Positions 16,117-25,264 of a stretch of DNA of 64,000 nucleotides are shown in pieces (position 1 is the first letter of the stretch; every line of letters starts with the position of its first letter). Made by a program: the position numbers and the translations under genes. Source of the stretch: Clostridium sp. C2-6-12. Lineage in GTDB: Bacteria > Bacillota > Clostridia > Clostridiales > Clostridiaceae. The stretch is taken from contig NZ_JAABNP010000006.1 of NCBI RefSeq assembly GCF_009928485.1, positions 124,001 through 188,000 on the forward strand. Direction: 5' to 3'. Under the pieces are notes generated by a model, which had not been told where the DNA came from, searched no databases, and saw nothing but the letters and a program-made list of their open reading frames with translations.

Positions 16117-17337
16117 GTGAAAGAAAATATTAAAATGCGTTATCCTTCATATCTTAATGAATTTAAGTGTATTGGGGGAAGCTGTGAAGATAACTGTTGT
16201 GGATATTGGCATATATATATTGATAAGGAGACTTTTGAAAAATATAAAAATATTCAAGATGAGGAAACGAAAAAATTTGTTAATGATAATATCTTTGTGA
16301 GAGAGAAATGTAATACTCTCAAAACCGATTATGGACAAATTAAATTAGACAGTGATAAAATATGTCCTTTTTTGAATAATGAGAACTACTGCAGCCTTCA
16401 AACAAAGCTTGGAGAAGAATATCTATCAAATGTATGTACTGTTTTCCCAAGAGTTATAAATAAAATTGATGATTTTTATGAAATGTCTTTAGATGTATCT
16501 TGTATTGAAGCAGCAAGATTAATACTTTTAAAGGCCGAAGGAATAAATTTTAGTGAAGAGGAAATTAGTATTGGAAAGCACTTTGTAACTTTAGAGATAG
16601 ACACTTATTCTAAAGAGGTTAAGGATACTAATTATAAATATATGCGAGAAATAAGGGGAAAAAGCATTGAAATCATAAAAAATAAAAATTATAGTTTAAG
16701 TGAAAGATTATATGTGCTTGGCTCTTTTTTAGAAAATTTACGTAGGGAATTATGCTATGGCTATTATAATGTAAAAGAATTTATACATAAATATGATATG
16801 AATTCTTTTAGCAATGATTTTAAAAGGAATAAAGAAAATTATATGCTTCAATTATCGTTTTATAGACAAGTATTAGAAAAATTTAATGAATATGGTGAAT
16901 ATTATAGCGATTATTTTAAAACGAAAATGAAAGAAGTTTTTTCTGGGTTTAGATTTTATAAAGGAGAAAGTTTAATAGAAAACTCAGAATTATTTATCAA
17001 AGCTTGGGATTATTGTGAAGAGAATATTTTTGAAAAATACAGTTATATTTTTGAGAACTATTTAGTTAACCATATGTTTAAAGAATTTTTTCCATTTTCA
17101 GAAAACGATATAGTTTTTGATGGGTATATTATGATGCTAATAAGATTCTCGTATATAAAATTCATTTTAGTTGGACAATATATTTATAATGGAGAAATTT
17201 CTATAGAAAAGATAGTGAGATTAATTCAAGCTTTATCAAAAGAAATTGAACATAATGATGAGTATTTGAAAAATATTTTATTATATATAAAAGAATATGA
17301 ATTGGATAATAAGAGATTTGCTGAAATACTTTTATAG
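16117..17337 (+). CDS. fliB: Flagellin lysine N-methylase FliB, paralog 2
   Basis: 406 residues. Start GTG at 16117 with AGGAGA just upstream; an ATG 18 bases later lacks a site of its own. The FliB cysteine set is kept: C18, C23, C27-C28 (SCEDNCCGYW), CPFLNNENYCSLQ, NVCTVFPRV, and one C in DVSCIEAA where paralog 1 has CAC. The remainder is helical and rich in aromatic residues. It is a single-gene unit closed by a strong terminator. Two unequal FliB copies within 5 kb suggest separate protein substrates; the flagellin target is assumed from the family only. Confidence 0.82.
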   Translation: MKENIKMRYPSYLNEFKCIGGSCEDNCCGYWHIYIDKETFEKYKNIQDEETKKFVNDNIFVREKCNTLKTDYGQIKLDSDKICPFLNNENYCSLQTKLGEEYLSNVCTVFPRVINKIDDFYEMSLDVSCIEAARLILLKAEGINFSEEEISIGKHFVTLEIDTYSKEVKDTNYKYMREIRGKSIEIIKNKNYSLSERLYVLGSFLENLRRELCYGYYNVKEFIHKYDMNSFSNDFKRNKENYMLQLSFYRQVLEKFNEYGEYYSDYFKTKMKEVFSGFRFYKGESLIENSELFIKAWDYCEENIFEKYSYIFENYLVNHMFKEFFPFSENDIVFDGYIMMLIRFSYIKFILVGQYIYNGEISIEKIVRLIQALSKEIEHNDEYLKNILLYIKEYELDNKRFAEILL

Positions 17338-17432
17338 TTCGTATAAATTTATGTTTTTAGAAACGCTAAATTTTATGAAGGGAATTATAATTAATATATT
17401 TTTAATGGTATTTTTATATATGATATTTGGTC

Positions 17433-17466
17433 AAGCTGTTGCTTTTTGCAACAGCTTATTTTAGTT
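17433..17466 (+). terminator. Terminator of fliB paralog 2
   Basis: Perfect 10-bp stem AAGCTGTTGC / GCAACAGCTT with a TTTTT loop and ATTTTAGTTTT after it. Confidence 0.85.
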
Positions 17467-17493
17467 TTATATAGTTTTTCAGATTTTGATGAA

Positions 17494-17561
17494 AATCTTT
17501 ATACAATCTTTATACCAATATAAATAGTTTAACCCAATCTTTATACAAGAAAGAGTAATAT
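17494..17561 (+). promoter_or_regulatory. kdp promoter region with three exact 11-bp repeats (KdpE boxes)
   Basis: AATCTTTATAC occurs at 17494-17504, directly again at 17505-17515, and at 17536-17546. A TAATAT -10 candidate lies at 17556-17561 without a good -35, as expected for activator-dependent transcription. The repeat resembles the TTTATAC-type site bound by E. coli KdpE; KdpE binding here is inference. Confidence 0.7.
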
Positions 17562-17596
17562 CAAGATAGAAAATAAATATTGAAGGGAGAAGAATA

Positions 17597-17689
17597 ATGC
17601 TAGATGCCGTATTTTTTTCATTATTAATTTTAGGATTTGGCTCTATTATATTTTTTGCCAATTGGTGTGAGAAACAGCTAAACAAATAG
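17597..17689 (+). CDS. 30-residue hydrophobic micropeptide at head of kdp operon
   Basis: MLDAVFFSLLILGFGSIIFF then ANWCEKQLNK. One membrane helix (residues 4-21) with a charged cytoplasmic tail. AAGGGAG precedes the ATG by seven bases. It lies 23 bases before kdpF. I recall that the C. acetobutylicum kdp operon begins with two tiny hydrophobic genes (kdpZ, kdpY), and this arrangement matches; the first one may be a subunit or assembly factor of the potassium pump. Too short for homology proof. Confidence 0.7.
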   Translation: MLDAVFFSLLILGFGSIIFFANWCEKQLNK

Positions 17690-17712
17690 AAAGAATACAT
17701 GGAGGAACTTAT

Positions 17713-17790
17713 ATGTGGATTTTGGTTGGAATAATAATTTTACTCTTTGGATATTTAAGTTATGCCTTATTTAATCCAGAAAAATTTTAG
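17713..17790 (+). CDS. kdpF: KdpF-like subunit of the potassium-transporting ATPase
   Basis: 25 residues, MWILVGIIILLFGYLSYALF then NPEKF: a single membrane helix ending in the NPE(K/R)F tail typical of KdpF. GGAGGAAC precedes the ATG. KdpF stabilises the KdpFABC complex in the membrane. Followed by kdpA after 33 bases. Confidence 0.85.
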   Translation: MWILVGIIILLFGYLSYALFNPEKF

Positions 17791-17823
17791 AATATGTGCT
17801 AGGAAATTAAGGAGGAAATATCT

Positions 17824-19503
17824 ATGGAATGGTTACAAATAATAATAACTTTACTGCTTTTTATGGTAATCGTAGTGCCGCTTGGGAAATATATATTCAA
17901 AGTTAGTGCTAACCAAAAAGCATTTGGAGATAAGTTTTTTAATATTATTGATAACTTCATCTATAAAATTTGCAAGATAAATAAAGATGAAGAAATGAAT
18001 TGGAAAGAATATGTTATTTCTATTATAGCTGTAAATGCTGTCATGGTATTTATAGGATATATAATTCTAAGGATTCAAGGATTTTTATTTATAAATCCAA
18101 ATAAAATAGAAGGAATGGAGCAGAGCTTATCATTTAATACAATAATAAGCTTTATGACAAACACAAATCTTCAAGATTATAGTGGAGAATCTGGACTATC
18201 TCATTTAAGTCAAATGATTGTAATTATATTCATGATGTTCACTTCGGCAGCAACAGGTTTTGCAGCGGCTTTGGCTTTTATGAGAGGAATATCTTCAAAA
18301 AAATCAATGGGAAACTTTTTTGTTGATATAACAAGAATAACAACAAGAGTGTTATTACCATTTTCAATAATAATAGGACTTCTTTTAGTATCTCAAGGAG
18401 TGCCTCAAACTCTAGCAGGAATTAAAACTGTTACTACAATAGAAGGAAAAGTGCAAGATATAGCAATGGGACCTGTAGCAGCGCTTGAATCAATAAAGCA
18501 TATAGGGACAAACGGTGGTGGATTCTTTGGAGCAAATTCAGCACATCCATTTGAGAATCCTAATCCAATAACAAATTTAATAGAGCTATTATCTATGATG
18601 ATGCTTCCAGGAGCTTTAGTTTATACCTTTGGTTTAATGATTAAAAATAAAAAACAAGGCTGGGCAATTTTTGCTGCAATGGCAGGGCTATTTATTATAG
18701 CACTTCCTATATGTTACTTAGCAGAAAAAGCAGGAAACCCAGTGTTAGCACATATAGGTTTAAGCCAAGCCATGGGAAATATGGAAGGTAAAGAAGTGAG
18801 ATTTGGAATAGCTGAATCATCGTTATTTACTACAGTAACTACAGCTTTTACCACAGGAACTGTAAATAACATGCATGACTCTTTGACGCCTCTAGGAGGA
18901 GCAGTGGCTCTTATGAATATGATGCTTAACGTCATATTTGGTGGAAAAGGTGTAGGGTTTATGAACATGATAATGTATGCAATTCTTACTGTTTTCTTAT
19001 GTGGACTAATGGTAGGAAGAACACCAGAATTTTTATCAAAGAAACTTGAAGGCAGAGAAATAAAATTAGTAGCTTTAGCTATAATAATTCATCCATTTTT
19101 AATTTTGATGTTTTCAGCTTTGGCTTTAGTTATTCCACAGGGACTTGCAGGAATATCAAATTCTGGCTTTCATGGATTAACTCAAGTAGTTTATCAATTT
19201 ACAAGTTCTGCAGCAAATAATGGATCTGGCTTTGAGGGCTTAGGAGATAATACTATGTTTTGGAATAGTGTAGCTGGGATAGTTATGTTTTATGGAAGAT
19301 ATTTATCTATGATAATTCTTCTTTCAGTTGCAGGATCCTTAGCAGCTAAAAGAAGTATACCAACTACATCAGGAACTTTTAGAACTGATAATGCAATGTT
19401 TGCAGTAACATTAATGGCTATTGTTTTAATAATCGGAGCTTTAACCTTTTTGCCAGCTATAGCTCTTGGTCCTGTAGCAGAGCATTTAACATTATGGAAG
19501 TAA
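17824..19503 (+). CDS. kdpA: Potassium-transporting ATPase, potassium-binding subunit KdpA
   Basis: 559 residues, the usual length, with about ten membrane helices. The filter-type loops of the potassium-channel-like fold are visible: SFMTNTNLQDYSGESGLSHL (about residues 111-130), GTNGGGFFGANSAHPFENP (about 228-246), AFTTGTVNNMHDSLTPLGG and SSAANNGSGFEGLGDN. KdpA selects potassium and passes it to KdpB. AAGGAGG precedes the ATG. Expression is expected at low potassium through KdpD/KdpE encoded downstream. Confidence 0.97.
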   Translation: MEWLQIIITLLLFMVIVVPLGKYIFKVSANQKAFGDKFFNIIDNFIYKICKINKDEEMNWKEYVISIIAVNAVMVFIGYIILRIQGFLFINPNKIEGMEQSLSFNTIISFMTNTNLQDYSGESGLSHLSQMIVIIFMMFTSAATGFAAALAFMRGISSKKSMGNFFVDITRITTRVLLPFSIIIGLLLVSQGVPQTLAGIKTVTTIEGKVQDIAMGPVAALESIKHIGTNGGGFFGANSAHPFENPNPITNLIELLSMMMLPGALVYTFGLMIKNKKQGWAIFAAMAGLFIIALPICYLAEKAGNPVLAHIGLSQAMGNMEGKEVRFGIAESSLFTTVTTAFTTGTVNNMHDSLTPLGGAVALMNMMLNVIFGGKGVGFMNMIMYAILTVFLCGLMVGRTPEFLSKKLEGREIKLVALAIIIHPFLILMFSALALVIPQGLAGISNSGFHGLTQVVYQFTSSAANNGSGFEGLGDNTMFWNSVAGIVMFYGRYLSMIILLSVAGSLAAKRSIPTTSGTFRTDNAMFAVTLMAIVLIIGALTFLPAIALGPVAEHLTLWK

Positions 19504-19561
19504 TTAAATTAGTTATAGTTTAAGGTTGGTATTAAATTAAAGATTAAGGAGAAATATTAAT

Positions 19562-21625
19562 ATGAGTAATAAAAAAAGAGAATCTAAATTTATTACAAAA
19601 GAAATATTAAAGGAATCTATTATAGAATCTTTTAAGAAGTTAAATCCCAAATATATGATTAAGAATCCAGTTATGTTTGTTGTTGAGGTAGGTTTTGTTA
19701 TAACTTTCTTGCTTATATTTATACCAAGCTTATTTGGAGATAAGGGTAACAATTTGAGAATATATAATTTAATTGTATCAATAATACTCTTTATAACAGT
19801 ATTATTTGCCAATTTTGCAGAGGCCGTTGCGGAAGGAAGAGGAAAAGCTCAAGCTGAAAATTTAAAGAAGATGCGTAAAGATACAGTTGCAAAAATTTTA
19901 AATCAAGATGGAACAACTAAAATTATTAATGCTAATGAATTAAAAAGAGGAGATATAGTTTTAGTTGAAAATGGAGATATAATTCCAAATGACGGCGAAG
20001 TTATAGATGGGATTGCGTCTGTAGATGAATCAGCAATAACAGGTGAATCAGCACCAGTTATGAAGGAGAGAGGGGGAGATTTTGCATCAGTTACTGGGGG
20101 AACAAAGGTGGTAAGTGACTGGTTAAAAATAGAGATAACTGCAACTCCAGGCGAATCTTTCTTGGATAAAATGATTTCTCTTGTTGAAGGTGCATCTAGG
20201 CAAAAGACTCCCAATGAAATTGCTCTTAATACAATACTTGTAAGTTTAACGATTATATTTCTTATAGTAATAGTTGCACTTTACCCAATGGCCAATTATT
20301 CAGGAGTTTCGATTTATATTTCTACTTTAATTGCGCTTCTTGTATGCTTAATACCAACAACCATTGGAGGATTATTATCTGCAATAGGGATTGCAGGAAT
20401 GGATAGAGTTACAAAATTTAACGTTATTGCAATGTCAGGAAAGGCAGTTGAAGCTTGTGGGGATGTTGATACTATGCTTCTTGATAAGACTGGAACTATA
20501 ACTTTTGGAAATAGACTTGCTGCTGAATTTCTTCCAGTTGGTAATACAGATAAAGCAGAGCTTATAAATTACTCAGTAATTTGTTCCTTAAAGGATGATA
20601 CTCCAGAAGGAAAATCAATAGTGGATCTTGGAAGAAAATTGGGATCAGATATTAAGGAAGAAGAATATATAAATTTAGAATTTATTGAATTTACAGCTCA
20701 AACAAGAATGAGTGGAATAGATTTACCAAATGGTTTAAAAGCAAGAAAAGGGGCTTCGGATTCTATAAAAAATAGAATAAAGGAGCTTGGAGGGAATATT
20801 CCCAAGGACCTAGATGAGGCTGTAAATAGTGTATCTAAATTAGGAGGAACACCACTTGTAGTTTGTGTTAATGAAAAAGTATATGGTGTCATATACCTAA
20901 AAGATACTGTTAAGCCTGGTCTTGTAGAAAGATTTGAGAGGCTTAGAGAAATTGGAATCAAAACCGTTATGTGTACTGGAGATAATCCTTTAACGGCTGC
21001 AACAATTGCAAAAGAAGCTGGTGTTGATGAATTTATAGCTGAATGTAAGCCGGAAGATAAAATTAATGCAATTAAAAGAGAGCAGGAACAAGGAAAAATA
21101 GTAGCAATGACAGGTGACGGAACTAATGATGCTCCAGCTCTTGCACAAGCAGATGTTGGACTTGCTATGAATAGTGGTACAACAGCAGCTAAAGAAGCAG
21201 CTAACATGGTTGATTTGGATTCAGACCCAACCAAAATTCTTGAAGTTGTAGAAATAGGAAAACAGCTGTTAATAACAAGAGGAGCTTTGACAACTTTTAG
21301 TATAGCCAATGATGTAGCTAAATATTTTGCTATTATTCCTGCTATTTTTACAGTGGCTATACCTGAGATGCAGCTTATGAATATAATGGGCCTTTCAACA
21401 CCTTATAGTGCAATACTCTCAGCCCTTATATTTAATGCAATAATAATACCATTACTTATACCAATAGCAATGAAGGGGGTAAAGTACAAGCCTATGAAAG
21501 CAGAAATGATGCTCCTTAGAAACATGTTTGTTTTTGGAGGTGGAGGAATACTTGCACCGTTTATAGGAATCAAGGTTATAGATGTTATTATTACTCCTCT
21601 TGTTAGGATTCTTAATATAGGATAA
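19562..21625 (+). CDS. kdpB: Potassium-transporting P-type ATPase subunit KdpB
   Basis: 687 residues, a P-type ATPase: TGES ([10 protein letters not shown]) in the actuator domain, the phosphorylation motif [13 protein letters not shown] near residue 306, KGAS in the nucleotide domain, and [18 protein letters not shown] in the hinge. Membrane segments flank these domains in the usual order. It hydrolyses ATP to drive potassium uptake through KdpA. AAGGAG precedes the ATG, 58 bases after kdpA. Confidence 0.97.
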   Translation: MSNKKRESKFITKEILKESIIESFKKLNPKYMIKNPVMFVVEVGFVITFLLIFIPSLFGDKGNNLRIYNLIVSIILFITVLFANFAEAVAEGRGKAQAENLKKMRKDTVAKILNQDGTTKIINANELKRGDIVLVENGDIIPNDGEVIDGIASVDESAITGESAPVMKERGGDFASVTGGTKVVSDWLKIEITATPGESFLDKMISLVEGASRQKTPNEIALNTILVSLTIIFLIVIVALYPMANYSGVSIYISTLIALLVCLIPTTIGGLLSAIGIAGMDRVTKFNVIAMSGKAVEACGDVDTMLLDKTGTITFGNRLAAEFLPVGNTDKAELINYSVICSLKDDTPEGKSIVDLGRKLGSDIKEEEYINLEFIEFTAQTRMSGIDLPNGLKARKGASDSIKNRIKELGGNIPKDLDEAVNSVSKLGGTPLVVCVNEKVYGVIYLKDTVKPGLVERFERLREIGIKTVMCTGDNPLTAATIAKEAGVDEFIAECKPEDKINAIKREQEQGKIVAMTGDGTNDAPALAQADVGLAMNSGTTAAKEAANMVDLDSDPTKILEVVEIGKQLLITRGALTTFSIANDVAKYFAIIPAIFTVAIPEMQLMNIMGLSTPYSAILSALIFNAIIIPLLIPIAMKGVKYKPMKAEMMLLRNMFVFGGGGILAPFIGIKVIDVIITPLVRILNIG

Positions 21626-21632
21626 AAAGAAG

Positions 21633-21720
21633 TTATGAATTATGAGTTAAGAGTTAAGGAAGGAACCTAATGGCTTTCTTCCGAATATATATTTTTTGTT
21701 TAAAGCCTTATGGCTTGCAA
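21633..21720. repeat. Dispersed AGTTAAG-type repeat with hairpins inside the kdp operon
   Basis: GTTATGAATTATGAGTTAAGAG runs into TTAAGGAAGG, made of short degenerate units, followed by two small hairpins (GGAAG...CTTCC and AAAGCCTTATGGCTT). Related unit arrays occur at 46516-46580 and, in a different form, at 22483-22533. It separates kdpB from kdpC without a terminator T-run. Confidence 0.5.
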
Positions 21721-21795
21721 AAGCTATATTAGTTGGATTGATTATATAGTTTAGAATAATTAAAAGAATGTAGTAAATTAAAAGGAGATTTTTAT

Positions 21796-22422
21796 ATGAA
21801 GATAATTAAAAAATCTATTTATATAAGTATTACTTTAATGATACTTTGTGGGCTTATATATCCTCTTTTCATGACAGGGATAAGCCAATTAATCTTTAGC
21901 AAAAAAGCTAATGGAAGTATGATTACAGTGGACGGCAGAGAAGTTGGATCCGAGCTAATAGGTCAAAAATTTACAGATAGCAGATTTTTTAAAGGAAGAA
22001 TTTCATCTATAAATTACAACACATATACAGAAGAGGATTTAAGAGCTGATGAAAGTGGAAAGACGGCTTACAGTGGAGTTAGCTCAGGTTCTCAAAATTT
22101 AGCACCATCAAATGAAGCTCTAAAAGAAAGAGTTCAAAAGGATATTGACGTTTTTCTAGCGGCTAATCCTAGCGTTAAGAAAGAGGATATACCAACAGAC
22201 TTACTTACAAGTTCAGGTTCTGGGCTTGATCCAGACATAAGTCTAAAGGCAGCGGAAATTCAAATACCAGCAGTTTCAAAAGCGTCAGGAATAAGTGAAA
22301 CTGAGTTAAAGAAAATTGTAGACCAATACACAGAAGGAAGAAGCTTTGGAATTTTTGGAGAACAAAGAGTTAATGTTTTAAAGGTTAATATTGAAATAGC
22401 ATCCAAATTAAATAAAAAGTAA
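21796..22422 (+). CDS. kdpC: Potassium-transporting ATPase subunit KdpC
   Basis: 208 residues. One N-terminal membrane helix (residues 7-29, [20 protein letters not shown] region), then the external domain with [44 protein letters not shown] and [19 protein letters not shown], all KdpC hallmarks. It assists assembly and potassium affinity of the KdpFABC complex. AAGGAG precedes the ATG. Confidence 0.96.
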   Translation: MKIIKKSIYISITLMILCGLIYPLFMTGISQLIFSKKANGSMITVDGREVGSELIGQKFTDSRFFKGRISSINYNTYTEEDLRADESGKTAYSGVSSGSQNLAPSNEALKERVQKDIDVFLAANPSVKKEDIPTDLLTSSGSGLDPDISLKAAEIQIPAVSKASGISETELKKIVDQYTEGRSFGIFGEQRVNVLKVNIEIASKLNKK

Positions 22423-22423
22423 A

Positions 22424-22450
22424 ATGGGCTTTGATCTCATTTTACTTTTC
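22424..22450 (+). terminator. Weak hairpin between kdpC and kdpD
   Basis: AAAATGGG and CTCATTTTA form a short stem with a CTTTGAT loop and ACTTTTC after it. It may reduce read-through from the structural genes into kdpD and kdpE. Confidence 0.4.
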
Positions 22451-22467
22451 TGAAATAAGGGGGTATT

Positions 22468-22545
22468 ATGAAAAGACAAAGAATTCATTTAAGCAACTGT
22501 AAACTGCTAACTACGAATTGTAAACTGAACTGCGGAGGTGAGTAA
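22468..22545 (+). CDS. 25-codon micro-ORF overlapping the kdpD start
   Basis: ATG at 22468 follows AAGGGGG. The peptide MKRQRIHLSNCKLLTTNCKL then NCGGE ends at TAA 22543-22545, eight bases past the first base of the kdpD GTG. Most of it is encoded by a TGTAAACTG-type repeat. The peptide itself is unlikely to matter. Ribosomes finishing here would be delivered onto the kdpD start, so it may serve translational coupling. Confidence 0.45.
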   Translation: MKRQRIHLSNCKLLTTNCKLNCGGE

Positions 22546-25264
22546 AATAGATATACAAGAAAGACCAAATCCAGAGTATCTTTTAAATCAGATAAAAAGA
22601 GAAGAAAATGAGTCTTCTAGAGGGAAGTTAAAAATATTTTTTGGATATGCAGCAGGGGTAGGAAAGAGTTATGCAATGCTTATGGAGGCCCATGACATGA
22701 AAAAAATGGGTAAGGATGTTGTGGTTGGATATATTGAACCTCATGTTAGGCCAGAAACTATGGGACTTTTATATGGACTTGAAAGTATTCCAATTAAGAT
22801 AATAGATTATAAGGGGATAATTCTAAGAGAGTTTGATTTGGATAAAGCTCTTATTAGAAAACCTGAGATTATTTTAGTTGATGAATTTGCTCATACTAAT
22901 GTTAATACCCAAAGGAATAAAAAAAGGTGGCAGGATATAGAAGAACTTTTAGAGGCTGGAATAGATGTTTATACCACTTTAAATGTTCAACATATTGAGA
23001 GCTTAAATGATATAGTTGAAAGTATAACCCATATTTCAGTAAGAGAAACGATTCCTGATAGAGTATTTGATGAAGCAGATAAGGTAGAGTTAATAGATAT
23101 TGAGCCAGATGAGCTTTTAAATAGATTCAGTGAAGGAAAAGTATATAACAAAGAACAAACAAGAAAAGCTTTTAATAATTTTTTTACTAAAAATAATTTA
23201 TTTGCTCTTAGGGAAATTGCACTAAGAAGAACAGCAGATAGAGTAAATTACGAGGTAGAAAGTGTAAGATTATCAAGAGGCCAGATAACTGTAATGCCAA
23301 CTTCAGATGTAGTTCTTGCTTGCATTTCACCATCTCCATCTTCTTCAAGAGTTATAAGAACCGCAACAAGAATGGCTGAAGCCCATCATTCTAAATGGAT
23401 TGCATTATATGTTGAAACTACAAAAATGCAGAAACTCAATAAAGAAGATAAAGAAAGATTAAATTCTCATTTTAGTTTAGTTGAGCAATTAGGGGGAGAG
23501 GTTGTTACAGTATATGGAGATAATATTACTGAACAAATAATTCAATATGCAAAGTTTAGAAATGTAACAAAAATTATAATAGGTAAAAATCATAAAAAAC
23601 CTAATAATTTATTTCATTTCTATGCAAAAGATGTAGTGGATAAACTTATGGAGTCTAACTCATATATAGATGTATATGTAATCCCTAATTCAACTTTTGA
23701 TATAGGAAAAGAAAATAGTATTAGTATAAATAAATTCAAATTGAACATATCTTTTAAAGAAGTTTTAGTTTCAACTATTATAATGATAATAGCTACAATA
23801 GTATCATTATTTATTGATTTGGCAGGATTTAGAGAAGCTAACATTATTATGGTTTTTATTTTAGGAGTAATTATTGTAAATATTAAAACTAGAGGATATG
23901 TTTTAGGTTTTATTTGTTCAATAGTTAGTATATTTTTGTTTAATTTTTTGTTTACAGAACCAAGATATTCTCTTGAAGTTTACGATAAAACTTATTTAGC
24001 AACTTTTCCTATAATGCTAATTGTAACTTTTGTAATAGGAACTCTTACAAATAAAATTCAAAGAGAAGCCATTAATTCTTCTAAAAGAGAAAAAAGGACT
24101 CAAATTTTATATAGAATAAGCAAGAAATTATTAAGTGCAACTGGAACAGCAGATGTTGTTAGTATAGGAATAAAATATTTATCTAGATTGTTAGAAAGAA
24201 CTGTTATTTGTTATATAGTTCAGGATAATAAACTTTCAACACCTTTTATATATACTGCAACTATAGGAGAAAAAGATAGGGCTTTATTAAATAAAGATGA
24301 AGAAGCTGTTGCACAGTGGACATTTATTAATGAGAAAGAATGTGGAACTGGAACTAATACCTTTCATGGTGCAAAAGGTTATTATATGCCATTAAAAAGT
24401 AATGGAAAAGTACTAGGAGTGTTAGGAATTTCATGTATAAACGGTCCTCTAAAACCAGAGCAAAAATTTATTTTTGAAACAGTTGCAAGTCAAATTTATA
24501 TTGCTTTAGATAGAGAAATCTTAGCAGAAACTCAAAAGAAATCTAATCTGGAGATTGAAAGTGAAAGGCTTAGAAGTAATCTTTTAAGGTCAATATCTCA
24601 TGATTTAAGAAGCCCACTCGCAAGTATTAAAGGCTCAGTGAGTACTATTATTGAAACAGGCAATCTGATCTCAGAAGAAACCAGAGGAGAGTTACTTCAA
24701 AGTGTTTACGATGACACTGAATGGCTTATAAGACTGGTTGAAAACCTGCTTAGTATAACGAGATTTGAGGGCGGTAACATGAAAATAAAGAAGGAAATGG
24801 AGCTTATTGAAGAAGTAGTATATGAGGCGATTCAAAGAATTTCAAAAAGGTTTATGGAGCATGAGATAAAAGTAACAGTTCCAGAAGAAGTAATAATGGC
24901 AGCAATGGATGGTAGTTTAATTGAACAGGTAATTATAAATTTAATTGATAATGCTATTAAATTTACACCTAAAGACTCTATAATTGAAGTTAAAGTATAT
25001 GAAGATGAAAAAAATGTTTATTTTGAAGTAATTGATAGGGGTATGGGAATTTCAGAAGATATAATAGAGCATATATTTGATAGATTTTTTACTAATGGAG
25101 ATAAAATATCTGATTCAAGAAGAGGGGTAGGATTAGGACTTGCAATTTGCAAGTCAATAGTAGAGGCACATGGAGGAAGGATTGCTGCCTATAATAGAGA
25201 GAATGGAAAAGGAGCAATATTTAGATTTAATATTCCAAAGGAGGATGGTAGTGATGGACAATAA
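22538..25264 (+). CDS. kdpD: Sensor histidine kinase KdpD
   Basis: 908 residues. N-terminal KdpD domain with a P-loop-like FFGYAAGVGKSYAM (about 32-45) and VDEFAHTNVN, then a Usp-like domain (about 245-370), four membrane helices (about 400-500), a GAF-like region, and a histidine kinase with SISHDLRSPLASIKGS (His near 688), NLIDNAIKFTP, DRGMGIS and GLGLAICKSIV. It senses potassium or turgor limitation and phosphorylates KdpE. The start is odd: the only candidate is GTG at 22538, which itself lies in the GCGGAGGTGAG ribosome site. Either the upstream micro-ORF feeds ribosomes to it, or a rare start such as ATA at 22547 is used. Confidence 0.95.
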   Translation: MSKIDIQERPNPEYLLNQIKREENESSRGKLKIFFGYAAGVGKSYAMLMEAHDMKKMGKDVVVGYIEPHVRPETMGLLYGLESIPIKIIDYKGIILREFDLDKALIRKPEIILVDEFAHTNVNTQRNKKRWQDIEELLEAGIDVYTTLNVQHIESLNDIVESITHISVRETIPDRVFDEADKVELIDIEPDELLNRFSEGKVYNKEQTRKAFNNFFTKNNLFALREIALRRTADRVNYEVESVRLSRGQITVMPTSDVVLACISPSPSSSRVIRTATRMAEAHHSKWIALYVETTKMQKLNKEDKERLNSHFSLVEQLGGEVVTVYGDNITEQIIQYAKFRNVTKIIIGKNHKKPNNLFHFYAKDVVDKLMESNSYIDVYVIPNSTFDIGKENSISINKFKLNISFKEVLVSTIIMIIATIVSLFIDLAGFREANIIMVFILGVIIVNIKTRGYVLGFICSIVSIFLFNFLFTEPRYSLEVYDKTYLATFPIMLIVTFVIGTLTNKIQREAINSSKREKRTQILYRISKKLLSATGTADVVSIGIKYLSRLLERTVICYIVQDNKLSTPFIYTATIGEKDRALLNKDEEAVAQWTFINEKECGTGTNTFHGAKGYYMPLKSNGKVLGVLGISCINGPLKPEQKFIFETVASQIYIALDREILAETQKKSNLEIESERLRSNLLRSISHDLRSPLASIKGSVSTIIETGNLISEETRGELLQSVYDDTEWLIRLVENLLSITRFEGGNMKIKKEMELIEEVVYEAIQRISKRFMEHEIKVTVPEEVIMAAMDGSLIEQVIINLIDNAIKFTPKDSIIEVKVYEDEKNVYFEVIDRGMGISEDIIEHIFDRFFTNGDKISDSRRGVGLGLAICKSIVEAHGGRIAAYNRENGKGAIFRFNIPKEDGSDGQ

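Noticed and set aside
17459..17596. Possible c-di-AMP (ydaO) riboswitch before kdp
   Set aside because: The leader is too short and AT-rich and none of the conserved ydaO blocks is visible; the direct repeats explain the region better.
20698..21309. 203-codon antisense frame in kdpB
   Set aside because: Shadow of the well-supported kdpB coding sequence; Ser/Thr/Pro-rich as expected for antisense of such a gene.
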